Shown here piece after piece: positions 41,821-51,121 of a DNA stretch of 64,000 nt. This DNA comes from Microbacterium thalli (lineage in GTDB: Bacteria > Actinomycetota > Actinomycetes > Actinomycetales > Microbacteriaceae): assembly GCF_028737325.1 (NCBI RefSeq), contig NZ_JAQZCH010000001.1:1346732-1410731 (forward strand). The letters run 5' to 3'. Every line of letters starts with the position of its first letter. The first letter of the stretch is position 1. The notes under the pieces were generated by a model. It saw only the letters and a program-made list of their open reading frames with translations, searched no databases and was not told where the DNA came from. The position numbers were made by a program, and so were the translations under genes.

Positions 41821-41829
41821 ATTATCACA
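41821..41829 (-). promoter_or_regulatory. Extended -10 promoter of the trp-attenuated transcript
   Basis: Minus-strand TG-T-GATAAT (41829-41821) is an extended -10 element, the best match to TATAAT seen in the window. Transcription should start close to the leader ATG at 41812. It is divergent from the ispG promoter 47 bases away. Confidence 0.7.
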
Positions 41830-41875
41830 CCCGCCCGGCGCGCGCCGTTCCCAGCCCGGGCGGGGCACCGCCGCG

Positions 41876-41881
41876 TAGGCT
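41876..41881 (+). promoter_or_regulatory. Leaderless-type -10 box of ispG
   Basis: TAGGCT, 6 bases ahead of the GTG at 41888. Confidence 0.5.
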
Positions 41882-41887
41882 GAGCGC

Positions 41888-43039
41888 GTGCCAGCAGTCA
41901 ATCTCGGGATGCCGCAGATTCCCGACGTTCTCGCCCCGCGCCGCAAGAGCCGGCAGATCCGTGTCGGGCGGGTGCTCGTCGGTGGTGGCGCCCCGGTCAG
42001 CGTGCAGTCGATGACGACGACGCCCACGACCGACATCAACGCCACCCTGCAGCAGATCGCCGAGCTGACGGCATCCGGCTGCGAGATCGTCCGTGTGGCA
42101 GTGCCCTCGCAGGACGACGCCGACGTGCTGCACATCATCGCCAAGAAGAGCCAGATCCCCGTCATCGCCGACATCCACTTCCAGCCGAAGTACGTGTTCC
42201 AGGCGATCGACGCCGGCTGCGCGGCTGTCCGCGTCAACCCGGGCAACATCCGCAAGTTCGACGACCAGGTCGGTGCGATCGCGAGCGCGGCCACAGCTGC
42301 GGGGGTCTCGCTGCGGATCGGCGTCAACGCGGGGTCGCTCGACCGTCGCCTGCTCGAGAAGTACGGCAAGGCCACGCCCGAGGCGCTCGTCGAGAGCGCC
42401 GTGTGGGAGGCGTCGTTGTTCGAAGAGCACGACTTCCACGACTTCAAGATCTCGGTCAAGCACAACGACCCGATCGTCATGGTGAAGGCCTACCGCCAGC
42501 TCGCCGAGCGCGGCGACTGGCCGCTGCACCTCGGCGTCACCGAAGCCGGTCCGGCCTTCCAGGGGACGATCAAGAGCGCGACGGCGTTCGGCATCCTGCT
42601 GGGCGAGGGCATCGGCGACACCATCCGCGTGTCGCTGTCGGCACCGCCGGCGGAGGAGGTCAAGGTCGGCCACCAGATCCTGCAGTCGCTGAACCTGCGT
42701 GAGCGCAAGCTCGAGATCGTCTCGTGCCCCTCGTGCGGACGCGCACAGGTCGACGTCTACACGCTCGCCGACGACGTCACCGAGGGTTTGAAGGACATGA
42801 CCGTTCCGCTGCGCGTCGCCGTCATGGGCTGCGTCGTCAACGGACCCGGTGAGGCCCGCGAGGCCGACCTGGGTGTTGCGTCGGGCAACGGCAAGGGTCA
42901 GATCTTCGTCAAGGGAGAGGTCATCAAGACCGTGCCCGAGTCGGAGATCGTCGCGACCCTCATCGAAGAGGCCCGCCGCATCGCCGACGAGCTCGGCCCC
43001 GACGCGCCGTTGGGCACCGCGCAGGTCGTCACCGCCTGA
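41888..43039 (+). CDS. ispG: 4-hydroxy-3-methylbut-2-enyl diphosphate synthase (flavodoxin)
   Basis: 383 residues. N-terminal TIM-barrel: [53 protein letters not shown] substrate region, [29 protein letters not shown]. The C-terminal iron-sulfur domain has [14 protein letters not shown] and [16 protein letters not shown], giving three cluster Cys plus the conserved Glu. Converts MEcPP to HMBPP in the same isoprenoid pathway as dxr. Leaderless-type start at GTG 41888. Confidence 0.97.
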   Translation: MPAVNLGMPQIPDVLAPRRKSRQIRVGRVLVGGGAPVSVQSMTTTPTTDINATLQQIAELTASGCEIVRVAVPSQDDADVLHIIAKKSQIPVIADIHFQPKYVFQAIDAGCAAVRVNPGNIRKFDDQVGAIASAATAAGVSLRIGVNAGSLDRRLLEKYGKATPEALVESAVWEASLFEEHDFHDFKISVKHNDPIVMVKAYRQLAERGDWPLHLGVTEAGPAFQGTIKSATAFGILLGEGIGDTIRVSLSAPPAEEVKVGHQILQSLNLRERKLEIVSCPSCGRAQVDVYTLADDVTEGLKDMTVPLRVAVMGCVVNGPGEAREADLGVASGNGKGQIFVKGEVIKTVPESEIVATLIEEARRIADELGPDAPLGTAQVVTA

Positions 43040-43082
43040 CGCGGGACCACCCGGGTCGATCCGACGTCGATTCGGTAACGGC

Positions 43083-43111
43083 TTGGATCCGGATGCCGCT
43101 GCGCGTATGGC
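43083..43111 (+). promoter_or_regulatory. Candidate promoter of the lipoprotein gene
   Basis: TTGGAT (43083-43088), 17-base spacer, TATGGC (43106-43111). The start codon at 43132 is 20 bases below. Confidence 0.4.
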
Positions 43112-43131
43112 TGTGCTGACACAGTGTTGTC

Positions 43132-44202
43132 ATGCCGCGCCGCCGTATCGCCGTCCTCACGCTCGCCCTCGTCGGTGCCCTGACGGCGGGTTGTGCGACG
43201 CCCGCGCCCGTCGCCGATACGCCGACGGCGACCCCCACACTCGAGGTTAGCCCGACGCCCACGCCCTCTGAAACGCCCGATGCCGGACCGGTACCGGCGT
43301 TCGACGGCGACTGCGCGCAGATGCTGACGACCGATCAACGTGACGCGATCCTCGGCGTGGGTTCACGCACGGCGGAGGAGCATGCGCAGCAGATGGAGCC
43401 GGATCGTCCCCTTCCCATTCGAGTGGATGTCGCCGGGACGCTCGGCGGGCTCGGCTGCACCTGGTACGCCGCCGAGGGCGCGGACCTTCCGGACGGACTG
43501 CGGGTCCTCACCGTGATGGTCCTCCCCGCATCCTCGGTGCCGAAGGAGTACGCGGCGAAGTACTCCGTCGCGGTCTGCGAATCCAACTACGGAACCAGCG
43601 CCTGTCGCCTCGGACGAACTGCCGGGGAGAGCTGGGTGAGCGCCTCCGTCGGCGACGCGGTGCCCGAACCTCCTCGCGAGCTGCTCGCCTCCGCGATCGA
43701 CGCCGTCGCGGAGAACCTCGCAAGCACCGTCGGGCGGGCCCGTCCGATCACGCTGACCGATCAGGTCTGGTCGATACCCGACTGCGAATCGCTCGGGCGC
43801 GACATCCGGCTCGACGAGCTCATCGGCCCGTACGTGCACGGGCATTGGGAGGGCAAGGCGGAGCCCGAAGACGACCTGTTCCGCGCCGCCGGCGTGCTCG
43901 CGGGCTGCCCGCTCTTCACCGACCCCGAGCACCCGGACTCCGAGGCGTGGGAATTCCACTACCTGACGCCATACGTCGCCCCGGGGCTGGCGTGGCAATG
44001 GGACGAGCTGCGTGCCGATGCCGAGAACTCCTCGCGTGCCGTCGATGTCGAGGGTGCGGCCGATGCGTTCGCCGTCGACCAGGGGTACGGGGCGAGCATC
44101 GTGTTCGCGACGGACGGCACGAACGTCGTCAGCCTCTACTCACAGAACCCCGACCTTGCCGTGCAGATCGTCGGACGCATCATGACGTCGCTGTCGTCGT
44201 GA
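43132..44202 (+). CDS. Lipoprotein of unknown function
   Basis: 356 residues, family not recognised. Lipobox LTAGC at about residue 21 after a basic MPRRR start. A Thr/Pro-rich linker (TPTATPTLEVSPTPTPSETPD) leads to two similarly organised halves of about 140 residues, each with paired cysteines: DGDCAQMLT ... GLGCTWY ... AVCESNYGTSACRLG in the first, and IPDCESLGRD ... LAGCPLF in the second. This suggests an internal duplication stabilised by disulfides and attached to the outer face of the membrane. Monocistronic; convergent with pcp. Confidence 0.7.
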   Translation: MPRRRIAVLTLALVGALTAGCATPAPVADTPTATPTLEVSPTPTPSETPDAGPVPAFDGDCAQMLTTDQRDAILGVGSRTAEEHAQQMEPDRPLPIRVDVAGTLGGLGCTWYAAEGADLPDGLRVLTVMVLPASSVPKEYAAKYSVAVCESNYGTSACRLGRTAGESWVSASVGDAVPEPPRELLASAIDAVAENLASTVGRARPITLTDQVWSIPDCESLGRDIRLDELIGPYVHGHWEGKAEPEDDLFRAAGVLAGCPLFTDPEHPDSEAWEFHYLTPYVAPGLAWQWDELRADAENSSRAVDVEGAADAFAVDQGYGASIVFATDGTNVVSLYSQNPDLAVQIVGRIMTSLSS

Positions 44203-44239
44203 CCGGCCCCGCGCTCAGCGCGATGACCCGCCGGCGGGA

Positions 44240-44875
44240 TCAGGAGATCGTGCCGGCGGCGTAGGTGGCGTCGGTGTCGACGTCGAGCGCCGTCCGGATC
44301 GCGATGGCCAGGCCTTGGGTGATCGCGGCCAGGGGCAGCGAGGGCTGGCCTTCCGGCGCGTTCTCCGAGGCGTAGGGCACGTGGATGAAGCCCGCGCGCT
44401 GACTCTCGCGATCGGTGCTGTCGAGAGCCGTGAACATCGCGTGATTGCAGACGAACGTCCCTGCGGAGTACGACACAGATGCCGGCGCCCCCGCGTCGGC
44501 GATCGCGGCGGTGATCGCCTTCACCGGGAGCGTGGCGAAGTGGGCGGCGGGACCGCCCGGGCGCGAGGGCATGTCGACGGGTTGCGCGCCCGCGTTATCG
44601 GGGATGCGTGCATCCATGAGGTTGATCGCCACGCGTTCGGGTGTGATGCCGGTACGACCACCGGCGAGGCCCGTCGCGATGATGACATCCGGCTGATGCG
44701 TCGCGATCAGCTCGGTCAGGGTGCGTCCGGCTCGATCGAACTCGACGGGCAGGATCTCGACCACGAGGCGTTCGGGCCCGTCCCATTCCTCCGCAACCCG
44801 TGTCACGGCGTCGCCCGACGGGTTCGTCGCGTCGCCCGCGAAGGGTTCGAAGCCGGTCAGCAGCACAGTTCTCAT
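44240..44875 (-). CDS. pcp: Pyrrolidone-carboxylate peptidase
   Basis: 211 residues, the usual length for this Cys peptidase. Conserved blocks: LLTGFEPFAGDATNPSGDAV, ATGLAGGRTGITPERVAINL (Glu), SYSAGTFVCNHAMFTAL with the catalytic Cys, and AGFIHVPYASE with the catalytic His. Removes N-terminal pyroglutamate from peptides in the cytoplasm. ATG 44875 lies 6 bases below a minus-strand TAGCCT box, so it is leaderless-type. Confidence 0.93.
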   Translation of the reverse strand: MRTVLLTGFEPFAGDATNPSGDAVTRVAEEWDGPERLVVEILPVEFDRAGRTLTELIATHQPDVIIATGLAGGRTGITPERVAINLMDARIPDNAGAQPVDMPSRPGGPAAHFATLPVKAITAAIADAGAPASVSYSAGTFVCNHAMFTALDSTDRESQRAGFIHVPYASENAPEGQPSLPLAAITQGLAIAIRTALDVDTDATYAAGTIS

Positions 44876-44881
44876 CGATCC

Positions 44882-44887
44882 AGGCTA
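44882..44887 (-). promoter_or_regulatory. Leaderless-type -10 box of pcp
   Basis: Minus-strand TAGCCT, 6 bases ahead of the ATG at 44875. Confidence 0.5.
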
Positions 44888-44945
44888 GAACGTCCGTGAT
44901 CGGGAACCTTCTCAGTGAGCGCACATCGCCGCGCCGCGGCATCCG

Positions 44946-44951
44946 TAGACT
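44946..44951 (+). promoter_or_regulatory. Leaderless-type -10 box of proS
   Basis: TAGACT, 6 bases ahead of GTG 44958. The spacing supports GTG 44958 over the in-frame ATG 44970 as the proS start. Confidence 0.5.
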
Positions 44952-44957
44952 CGACTC

Positions 44958-46715
44958 GTGGTCACCCGTATGTCGCACCTGTTCCTCCGCACGCTCCGTG
45001 AAGACCCGGCGGGCGCCGAGGTCGCCAGCCACAAGCTGCTGATCCGCGCCGGCTACATCCGGCCGCAGGCAGCGGGCATCTTCGCGTGGCTGCCGCTCGG
45101 CCTGCGCGTCAAGGCCAAGATCGAGCGCGTCGTCCGCGAGGAGATGGCAGCCGCCGGTGCGCAGGAGGTGCACTTCCCGGCGCTCATGCCGCGTGAGGCC
45201 TACGAGGCCTCCGGGCGCTGGGACGAGTACGGCGATTTGCTGTTCCGCCTGCAGGACCGCAAGGGCGGCGACTACCTGCTCGCGCCGACGCACGAAGAGG
45301 CGTTCACGCTGCTGGTGAAGGACCTGTACTCGTCGTACAAGGACTTGCCGCTGACGATCTACCAGATCCAGGACAAGTACCGCGACGAGGCCCGGCCCCG
45401 CGCCGGCCTGCTGCGCGGGCGCGAGTTCACGATGAAGGACGCCTACTCGTTCGACGCGAACGACGCCGGGCTCGAAGCGAGCTACCAGGCGCAGCGCGAC
45501 GCGTACGAGCGCATCTTCCAGCGCCTCGGCCTCGAGTACGTCATCGTCCAGGCGGATGCCGGCGCGATGGGTGGCTCGCGGTCCGAGGAGTTCCTGCACC
45601 CGACGCCCGTCGGTGAGGACAGCTTCGTCCGCTCGGACGGCGGCTACGCCGCCAACGTCGAGGCCTTCACGACGGTCGTCCCCGAGGCGCTGCCGATCGA
45701 CGGCTTGCCCGAGCCCGTCGTCTTCGACTCGCCCGACACGCCCACGATCGAGACGCTCGTGGCCCACGCGAACGCGACCCTCGAGGGTGAGTACGCGGCG
45801 GCGCACACACTCAAGAACGTCGTGCTCGCGCTGACCCACCTCGACGGCACCCGCGAGCTCGTCGTCGTCGGCCTGCCGGGCGACCGTGACGTCGACGCGA
45901 AGCGTGTCGAGGTCGCTTTCGCGCCTGCCGAGGTCGAGCCCGCCACCGCGGAGGACTTCGCCAAGCACCCGCTGCTCGTGAAGGGCTATATCGGCCCCTG
46001 GTCGCCCGAAGGTCCGGTGCTCGGCGAGGAGTCGGCCACCGGCATCCGTTACGTTCTCGACCCGCGCGTCGTCGACGGCACGTCCTGGATCACGGGCGCG
46101 AACATCGACCAGAAGCACGTGCACTCGCTCGTCGCGGGCCGCGATTTCACGGCCGACGCGTTCGTCGAGGTCGCCACGGTGCGCGAGGGCGACCCGGCCC
46201 CCGACGGGTCGGGCCCGGTCTCGATCGCGCGCGGCATGGAGATCGGTCACGTCTTCCAGCTCGGACGTAAGTACGCCGAGGCGCTGGGGCTGAAGGTCCT
46301 CGACGAGAACGGCAAGCTCGTGACGGTCACGATGGGCTCGTACGGCATCGGCGTCACGCGCATCCTCGCGATCATCGCCGAGCTCAACAACGACGACCGT
46401 GGTCTCATCTGGCCGGGATCCGTCGCTCCCTTCGACGTGCACGTCGTCGCGACCGGACGGGACGCCGCCGCGTTCGAGCTCGCCGCGAAGCTCTCGGCCG
46501 ATCTCGAGGCGTCCGGGCTCGAGGTCGTCTACGACGACCGTCCCAAGGTCTCGCCGGGTGTGAAGTTCGGTGACGCCGAGCTCGTCGGCGTGCCGCAGAT
46601 CCTCATCGTCGGGCGCGGCGCCGCCGAGGGTCAGGTCGAGCTGTGGGACCGGCGCACGGGCGAGCGCGAGACCGTCGCTGTCGCGGACGCGGTCGCGCGT
46701 CTCACCTCACGCTGA
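44958..46715 (+). CDS. proS: Prolyl-tRNA synthetase
   Basis: 585 residues, bacterial-type class II enzyme with an editing insertion. Class II motifs: [22 protein letters not shown] (motif 1), [31 protein letters not shown] (motif 2), and [17 protein letters not shown] (motif 3). The YbaK-like editing domain occupies about 225-385 and removes mischarged alanine. The C-terminal anticodon-binding domain includes [30 protein letters not shown]. Followed by a terminator. Confidence 0.97.
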   Translation: MVTRMSHLFLRTLREDPAGAEVASHKLLIRAGYIRPQAAGIFAWLPLGLRVKAKIERVVREEMAAAGAQEVHFPALMPREAYEASGRWDEYGDLLFRLQDRKGGDYLLAPTHEEAFTLLVKDLYSSYKDLPLTIYQIQDKYRDEARPRAGLLRGREFTMKDAYSFDANDAGLEASYQAQRDAYERIFQRLGLEYVIVQADAGAMGGSRSEEFLHPTPVGEDSFVRSDGGYAANVEAFTTVVPEALPIDGLPEPVVFDSPDTPTIETLVAHANATLEGEYAAAHTLKNVVLALTHLDGTRELVVVGLPGDRDVDAKRVEVAFAPAEVEPATAEDFAKHPLLVKGYIGPWSPEGPVLGEESATGIRYVLDPRVVDGTSWITGANIDQKHVHSLVAGRDFTADAFVEVATVREGDPAPDGSGPVSIARGMEIGHVFQLGRKYAEALGLKVLDENGKLVTVTMGSYGIGVTRILAIIAELNNDDRGLIWPGSVAPFDVHVVATGRDAAAFELAAKLSADLEASGLEVVYDDRPKVSPGVKFGDAELVGVPQILIVGRGAAEGQVELWDRRTGERETVAVADAVARLTSR

Positions 46716-46726
46716 CCGCCTGTCAT

Positions 46727-46759
46727 CGCCGGATGCCGCAGACGTTGCGGCATCCGGCG
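46727..46759. terminator. proS terminator
   Basis: A 14-bp perfect stem, 46727-46740 with 46746-46759, around a 5-base loop, followed by ACTTCTTTCT. It contains the octamer GGATGCCG in both arms and lies between convergent genes. Confidence 0.7.
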
Positions 46760-46845
46760 CACTTCTTTCTGCGCTCGATGCACGCGACCGCGTCTGACAC
46801 CGCCGCCCCCGGGCTGTCGCGACGTCGGCGTCGACGCGGCGGCGT

Positions 46846-47655
46846 TCAGAGCCGGGCGTAGCGCGCGCGGAACACCGTGAACACGCCGTAGGCGAGCAGG
46901 CCCGCGCCGATTGTCACGACGATCGCGGGCCCGAGCGTCAGGTCGAGCATGGCGCGGATGGCCGCGTCGAGGCTGCCGGCGTCCTGGGCGCGGGCACGGA
47001 GCGCGGCGACCACCAGCACGAGCCCGAGTGAGCCGAGGGCGATGCCCTTCGCGATGAAGCCCGCGACGCCCAGGCCCTCGACCGTGCGCCCGAGGCCACC
47101 GTCGGGGATCGACATCTTCGAACGGAACGACCGGCGCACGCCCATGACCGCGAAGACCACGCCGGCCACGGCGACCCCGACGCCGACCAGCACGATCGCG
47201 ACGACGCCGCCCGGCAGGGCCAGCACGCCGCGGCTCGCGTCGCGTGCGGCCTGATCGGCGCGAGGCCGCGCCCCGAGCGCGACCGCGGCGGAGAGCCCGC
47301 CGAAGAACAGGAAGACGAACGCCTGGCCCCATTCCGAGATCCGCAGCCCCCAGGCGGCGGCGCCGTCTCGACGCCGTGAGGCGAGCATGCCCTCTGCGAG
47401 GTGCCAGACGCCCAGTGCCGCGAGCAAGGCGGCGGCGGCCCACAGCGCGATGGAACCGAGAGGTATCTCAGCGACCGCGCGGAACGCGCCGGTCTGGTCG
47501 GCGTCCTGACGGCCGCCGAAGGCGACGGCGATGATGAGCGAGCCGATGAGCAGGTGGACGACGCCGTTCGCGACGTAGCCGCCGCGCGCGAGCGCTCGAG
47601 CCACGGGCTGCCGTTCGACGGCTCGCGCCGCGTCGTGCACCCCGTGTTCGGTCAT
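46846..47655 (-). CDS. DUF1206 membrane protein
   Basis: 269 residues. Three similar units of two membrane spans each, the DUF1206 repeat: ALARGGYVANGVVHLLIGSLIIAVAFGG, LRISEWGQAFVFLFFGGLSAAVALGA, and GLGVAGFIAKGIALGSLGLVLVVAAL. Each unit has a glycine-rich first span and a cytoplasmic Arg-rich loop. Function unknown. ATG 47655 lies 6 bases below a minus-strand TAGGCT box. Confidence 0.85.
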   Translation of the reverse strand: MTEHGVHDAARAVERQPVARALARGGYVANGVVHLLIGSLIIAVAFGGRQDADQTGAFRAVAEIPLGSIALWAAAALLAALGVWHLAEGMLASRRRDGAAAWGLRISEWGQAFVFLFFGGLSAAVALGARPRADQAARDASRGVLALPGGVVAIVLVGVGVAVAGVVFAVMGVRRSFRSKMSIPDGGLGRTVEGLGVAGFIAKGIALGSLGLVLVVAALRARAQDAGSLDAAIRAMLDLTLGPAIVVTIGAGLLAYGVFTVFRARYARL

Positions 47656-47661
47656 CCCGAG

Positions 47662-47667
47662 AGCCTA
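47662..47667 (-). promoter_or_regulatory. Leaderless-type -10 box of the DUF1206 gene
   Basis: Minus-strand TAGGCT, 6 bases ahead of the ATG at 47655. Confidence 0.5.
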
Positions 47668-47696
47668 TGGCGGTGCGAGGTCGACGGCGCAGCGGC

Positions 47697-47733
47697 GGGC
47701 CGGGACGCGACGGATGCCGCCGCGCCCCGGCCC
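47697..47733 (-). terminator. Terminator-like hairpin after the metallophosphoesterase gene
   Basis: GGGCCGGG (47697-47704) pairs with CCCGGCCC (47726-47733) around a 21-base loop. It lies just downstream of the stop at 47740 on the minus strand. No T run. Confidence 0.4.
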
Positions 47734-47739
47734 GGGGGA

Positions 47740-50250
47740 TCAGCCGCGGGCGATCCGTCGGCGGCGCAGGGTCAGCAGCACCCCGCCGAGGACCGTCAGG
47801 ACGGATGCCGCCACGGCCAGCGGCATCATGAGGCCCGAGTCGCCACCGGTGGCAGCCAGTGAGCCGTCGACGTCTGCGGCGGGGGTGCCGGTCGGCGCGG
47901 TCTCGCCGGGCACCGTTCCGCCGGGAACAGCGGGGGCCGGCGTCGTCGGAACCGGCGCCGGCGACGGCGCAGCGATCGCGAAGGCCACACGCTGCGGCGC
48001 GATGGTGCGCGCTCCGAGAGCCTGTGAGAGCTCGACGGCGTGCTCGCCGGCGGTCAGACCGGACGTGACGACGATCTCCCACGAGCCGTCCGCTGCCACG
48101 GCGGTGACAGCACCGCCGAGGTCGGCGCGTGCGGCCATGCTCGCCGCGGCGGGCGCCAGACGCACCTCGGCGCCGGGGAAGCCGACTCCGGCGAAGCGCA
48201 CCGACGACACATCGGCGGCGAGCTCGCCCGACGGTGCCTCGCGGACCTCGAAGCCGGTCAGGTCGGCGCGCTGCGTGAGCCACTCGTCCGGGGTGGTCGG
48301 GCGGTCGATGATGCGCGTCTCGCCGATGCATCCGTGCCAGCCGTTGCGCGCGGCGTCATCGGTCCAGTCGGCCCCGAGGATCCAGGAGTGCCCCTCGTGC
48401 CAGGCCATGCCGCCGACGTTCGTGGCATTGCGCAGCACCGGAGCGCCGTCGACATACATGGTCGTCGTGCGCGACGTGGGGTCGTTCACGATCGCGACGT
48501 GCTGCCACTGGTCGACCATGATCTCGCCCGACCAGTTGACGCGGTCGCCGAGCGTCGCGTCGGCGTCGAGGCTCGTGTACTGGAACTCGCGCAGGTTCGA
48601 GATGCCCAGCGCCGTGGGGGAGGCGGTCCAGTCCCAGCGCGTCTGCGGCACCCCGATCTTCGAGCGGTTACCGGTGCGGGTCAGCGCCTTCGACCACCCG
48701 TTGTCCGACGCGTTCCAATCGGCATCCATCTTCACGAAGCTCTCGATCGTGTACCCCTGCGACAGGTCCGCCTCGTTGATCGGGGCGTCGGGGCCGGTCG
48801 TCAGGTAGCTGAAGCGCGAGCCCGACGAATCGTCGAAGCACACCGCGGCGGCATCCGACGAGTAACCGTGCACGTCGGAGGACTGCACCGTGACGTCCTC
48901 CCATAGCGTCCCGACGGCGTTGGTGTCGGCGGGATCGGGACGCGTCAGGTCGTTGTCGCCGGCGATGTCCTCGATGACCGTGTCGCCGTCGACGACGCCG
49001 TCCTGGCCGTTGAAGCGCCAGTGTGCGAGCGTGCCCTCGGCCTCGACGAAGTCGAGCTCGTTACCCGGGGCCTCGGTCGAGATCGGGTCGGGACCCTCGA
49101 AGCCGTCGAGGAGGATCGCGCGGGCGGCATCCGTCAGCTTCGGCTCGTCGGCCGAACCGGCGGTGAACCCGGGGGCGAAGCCGGCGAAGCGCTCGCGGAA
49201 GTCGATCGGCACCGTGAAGCGCTGGTGCTCACCGTCGAGGAGGGGCTGGTCGTAGCTGGTGAGGCTGTCCTGCGGCTTCTGCACGACCCACGGCGACCCG
49301 GTCTCGAGCGACAGGCTGCCGTTGGTGAGGTCGAACTCGACGAGGCCGAGGTAGCCGTTGCCGCCCTCGTACGCCATCTGGTAGTCCATCAGCACCTGGT
49401 GCACGTCATGGCCGAAATCGTTCTGCTTGACCTGTCGCGTCGCCCCGTGGAAGTGGCCGTTGAAGGTCAGGAAGATCTGGTCGTTGCCGCGGATGAGGCG
49501 GTCCCACACGCGCTGGCTGTCGCCGGTCTCGATGGGGGAGGTCTGGTCGGCCGCGACGTTGATCAGCGCGTGCGAGGTGAGGATCACCGGGACATCCGGG
49601 TGCGCGTCGAGCACGCTCTGCGCCCAGGCGAGCGTCGCGTCCGAGGCGTTCCAGGCGACGGCGAGCGACATGAACCGCTGGCCCTCGGCCTCGAAGATGT
49701 GGAACTGGCTCAGACCGAGCGGGTCGCTGCCGCCGTACGTGCTCTGCTTCGCCGCACGCGTCGCCCCGAACCAGCGGGTGAACGGCTCGTTCGCGACGTC
49801 GAGCTGGTCATCGCGGACGCCGCTGTTGAGCACGTCGTGGTTGCCGGGGAGGATCGAGTACGGCGCGGCCGCCTCGTCCATCGTGCGCATCGCGTTGTCG
49901 GCCGCGCGCCACTCGGCCTCGACCCCGGCCCGATCGACGATGTCGCCGAGGTGGAGCGTGAACGGGATGCGCAGGTCGTCCGCGTGGGCCGTGAGCCATT
50001 CGGTCTGCGTCGCGAACGGGTCGGTGCCGTATCGGGGCAGGAACTGGTCGGCCGAGTAGCGCGAGTAGAACTGCGTGTCGGGCAGCACGGCGAGGGTGAA
50101 GCGGGAAGCGAGGTCTTCGGCGGGCGGTACGGCGGCGGTCGCCGCGGTGGTCGCGGGCGCGGCCACGGCGAGACCGGCGGCGAGACCTGCCACGGTCAGG
50201 GCGGCGGCGGTGCGACGCGTGCGAGAGGCTGACGGAAGGCGTGAGGACAC
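47740..50250 (-). CDS. Cell-wall-anchored metallophosphoesterase with LamG domain
   Basis: 836 residues. Signal peptide to about residue 40. Calcineurin-like phosphoesterase about 50-300: LAVLPDTQFY, LHLGDIVD, ILPGNHDV, ILTSHALIN, LTFNGHFHG supply the two-metal site. A LamG/concanavalin-like domain follows at about 430-640 (LAHWRFNGQDG, QWQHVAIVNDPTSRTTTMYVDGAPV), then an Ig-like segment and a Pro-rich wall spanner. The C-terminus has LAATG, a hydrophobic span and RRRR, a sortase E-type sorting signal. It is therefore an enzyme displayed on the wall, perhaps releasing phosphate from polymers. GTG 50250 has AGGAG 8 bases upstream. Confidence 0.9.
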   Translation of the reverse strand: MSSRLPSASRTRRTAAALTVAGLAAGLAVAAPATTAATAAVPPAEDLASRFTLAVLPDTQFYSRYSADQFLPRYGTDPFATQTEWLTAHADDLRIPFTLHLGDIVDRAGVEAEWRAADNAMRTMDEAAAPYSILPGNHDVLNSGVRDDQLDVANEPFTRWFGATRAAKQSTYGGSDPLGLSQFHIFEAEGQRFMSLAVAWNASDATLAWAQSVLDAHPDVPVILTSHALINVAADQTSPIETGDSQRVWDRLIRGNDQIFLTFNGHFHGATRQVKQNDFGHDVHQVLMDYQMAYEGGNGYLGLVEFDLTNGSLSLETGSPWVVQKPQDSLTSYDQPLLDGEHQRFTVPIDFRERFAGFAPGFTAGSADEPKLTDAARAILLDGFEGPDPISTEAPGNELDFVEAEGTLAHWRFNGQDGVVDGDTVIEDIAGDNDLTRPDPADTNAVGTLWEDVTVQSSDVHGYSSDAAAVCFDDSSGSRFSYLTTGPDAPINEADLSQGYTIESFVKMDADWNASDNGWSKALTRTGNRSKIGVPQTRWDWTASPTALGISNLREFQYTSLDADATLGDRVNWSGEIMVDQWQHVAIVNDPTSRTTTMYVDGAPVLRNATNVGGMAWHEGHSWILGADWTDDAARNGWHGCIGETRIIDRPTTPDEWLTQRADLTGFEVREAPSGELAADVSSVRFAGVGFPGAEVRLAPAAASMAARADLGGAVTAVAADGSWEIVVTSGLTAGEHAVELSQALGARTIAPQRVAFAIAAPSPAPVPTTPAPAVPGGTVPGETAPTGTPAADVDGSLAATGGDSGLMMPLAVAASVLTVLGGVLLTLRRRRIARG

Positions 50251-50355
50251 GCGGGAACTCCTGTTCGACGGGGAGGGCGGCGCGATATGCGCCGGTCCCC
50301 GACTCTGGAGAGCCCCCGTGACGTGCCGGTGTCCGCCGGGAGGCCGCTGGGTGGC

Positions 50356-50982
50356 TCAGCGATGGCCGAAGTCGTCGCCCGGCTCCGCCGTGGGCTCGGG
50401 CGCCGCAGGAACGCGGTACCACGCGCGCCCGAGCGGCAGGAACGACCGACCGAGGGTGCGCCCGAAGAACTTCTCGACGAGCATGTACGCCGCCAGCGCG
50501 GAAGCCAGCAGCAGCGCGGCCGAGCCGGTGGCGCCGAACGCGGCGGGCCCGCCGAAGGCCGTGACGGTCTGCAGTCCGAGCCCGGCGGACACGGCCAGCA
50601 GCGTCACGGGGAGCATGGTGTTGCGGCTCGCCGCCGACACCGCGAACAGGAGGGCCAGGATCGCGAACATGAGCGTGAAGACGCCGCGTGCCGGACCGTC
50701 GACGGCGAAGATCCCGAGCTCGCCGCCCAGCAGGAAGCCGGGCATGCAGATCCAGTACCAGCCGAAGGCGCTGTAGACGATGAAGTGGAAGTCGTCGCCC
50801 GCGAAGTACGAGAGCATGCCAGCGGTCACCTGGACGACGCCGCCGAAGACGGCTCCGACCCAGAAGACCGGGCTCTCGTTCTGCAGCCCGAGATGCTCGA
50901 GCTGCGCCGTCAGCGTCGCGATGACGAAGCCGAGCAGACCGATGAGGCCGGGGTCGGCGAGGCGGGGCGTGCGTGCACTCAT
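50356..50982 (-). CDS. Acetate uptake transporter family (SatP/YaaH, GPR1/FUN34)
   Basis: 208 residues with six membrane spans. The start ADPGLIGLLGFVIATLTAQLEHLGL resembles the N-terminal NPAPLGLxGF motif of the family, with the motif altered to ADPGLIGLLGF. FWVGAVFGGVVQVTAGMLSYFAGDDFHFIVYSAFGWYWI is the family core. It exchanges acetate or succinate with protons. ATG 50982 is chosen because the family motif begins there; a GATACT box lies 7 bases upstream. It is divergent from nusA, in the place where rimP is usually found. Confidence 0.85.
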   Translation of the reverse strand: MSARTPRLADPGLIGLLGFVIATLTAQLEHLGLQNESPVFWVGAVFGGVVQVTAGMLSYFAGDDFHFIVYSAFGWYWICMPGFLLGGELGIFAVDGPARGVFTLMFAILALLFAVSAASRNTMLPVTLLAVSAGLGLQTVTAFGGPAAFGATGSAALLLASALAAYMLVEKFFGRTLGRSFLPLGRAWYRVPAAPEPTAEPGDDFGHR

Positions 50983-51057
50983 GCGCCTCAGTATCCCGGT
51001 CCAGCATCGGCGGAGGCAGGGTGCCGACCGGGCAAACACGACACGAGCGGCATCGGG

Positions 51058-51063
51058 TAACGT
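51058..51063 (+). promoter_or_regulatory. Candidate -10 box of the nusA operon
   Basis: TAACGT, 7 bases ahead of an in-frame ATG at 51071 and 58 bases ahead of the usual nusA ATG at 51122. It would drive nusA-ylxR-infB. Confidence 0.4.
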
Positions 51064-51121
51064 TGGAGGGATGCCGGGAGCCTCGCGCGCCCCCGGTCGA
51101 GAGCTGAATACGGAGGGCACC

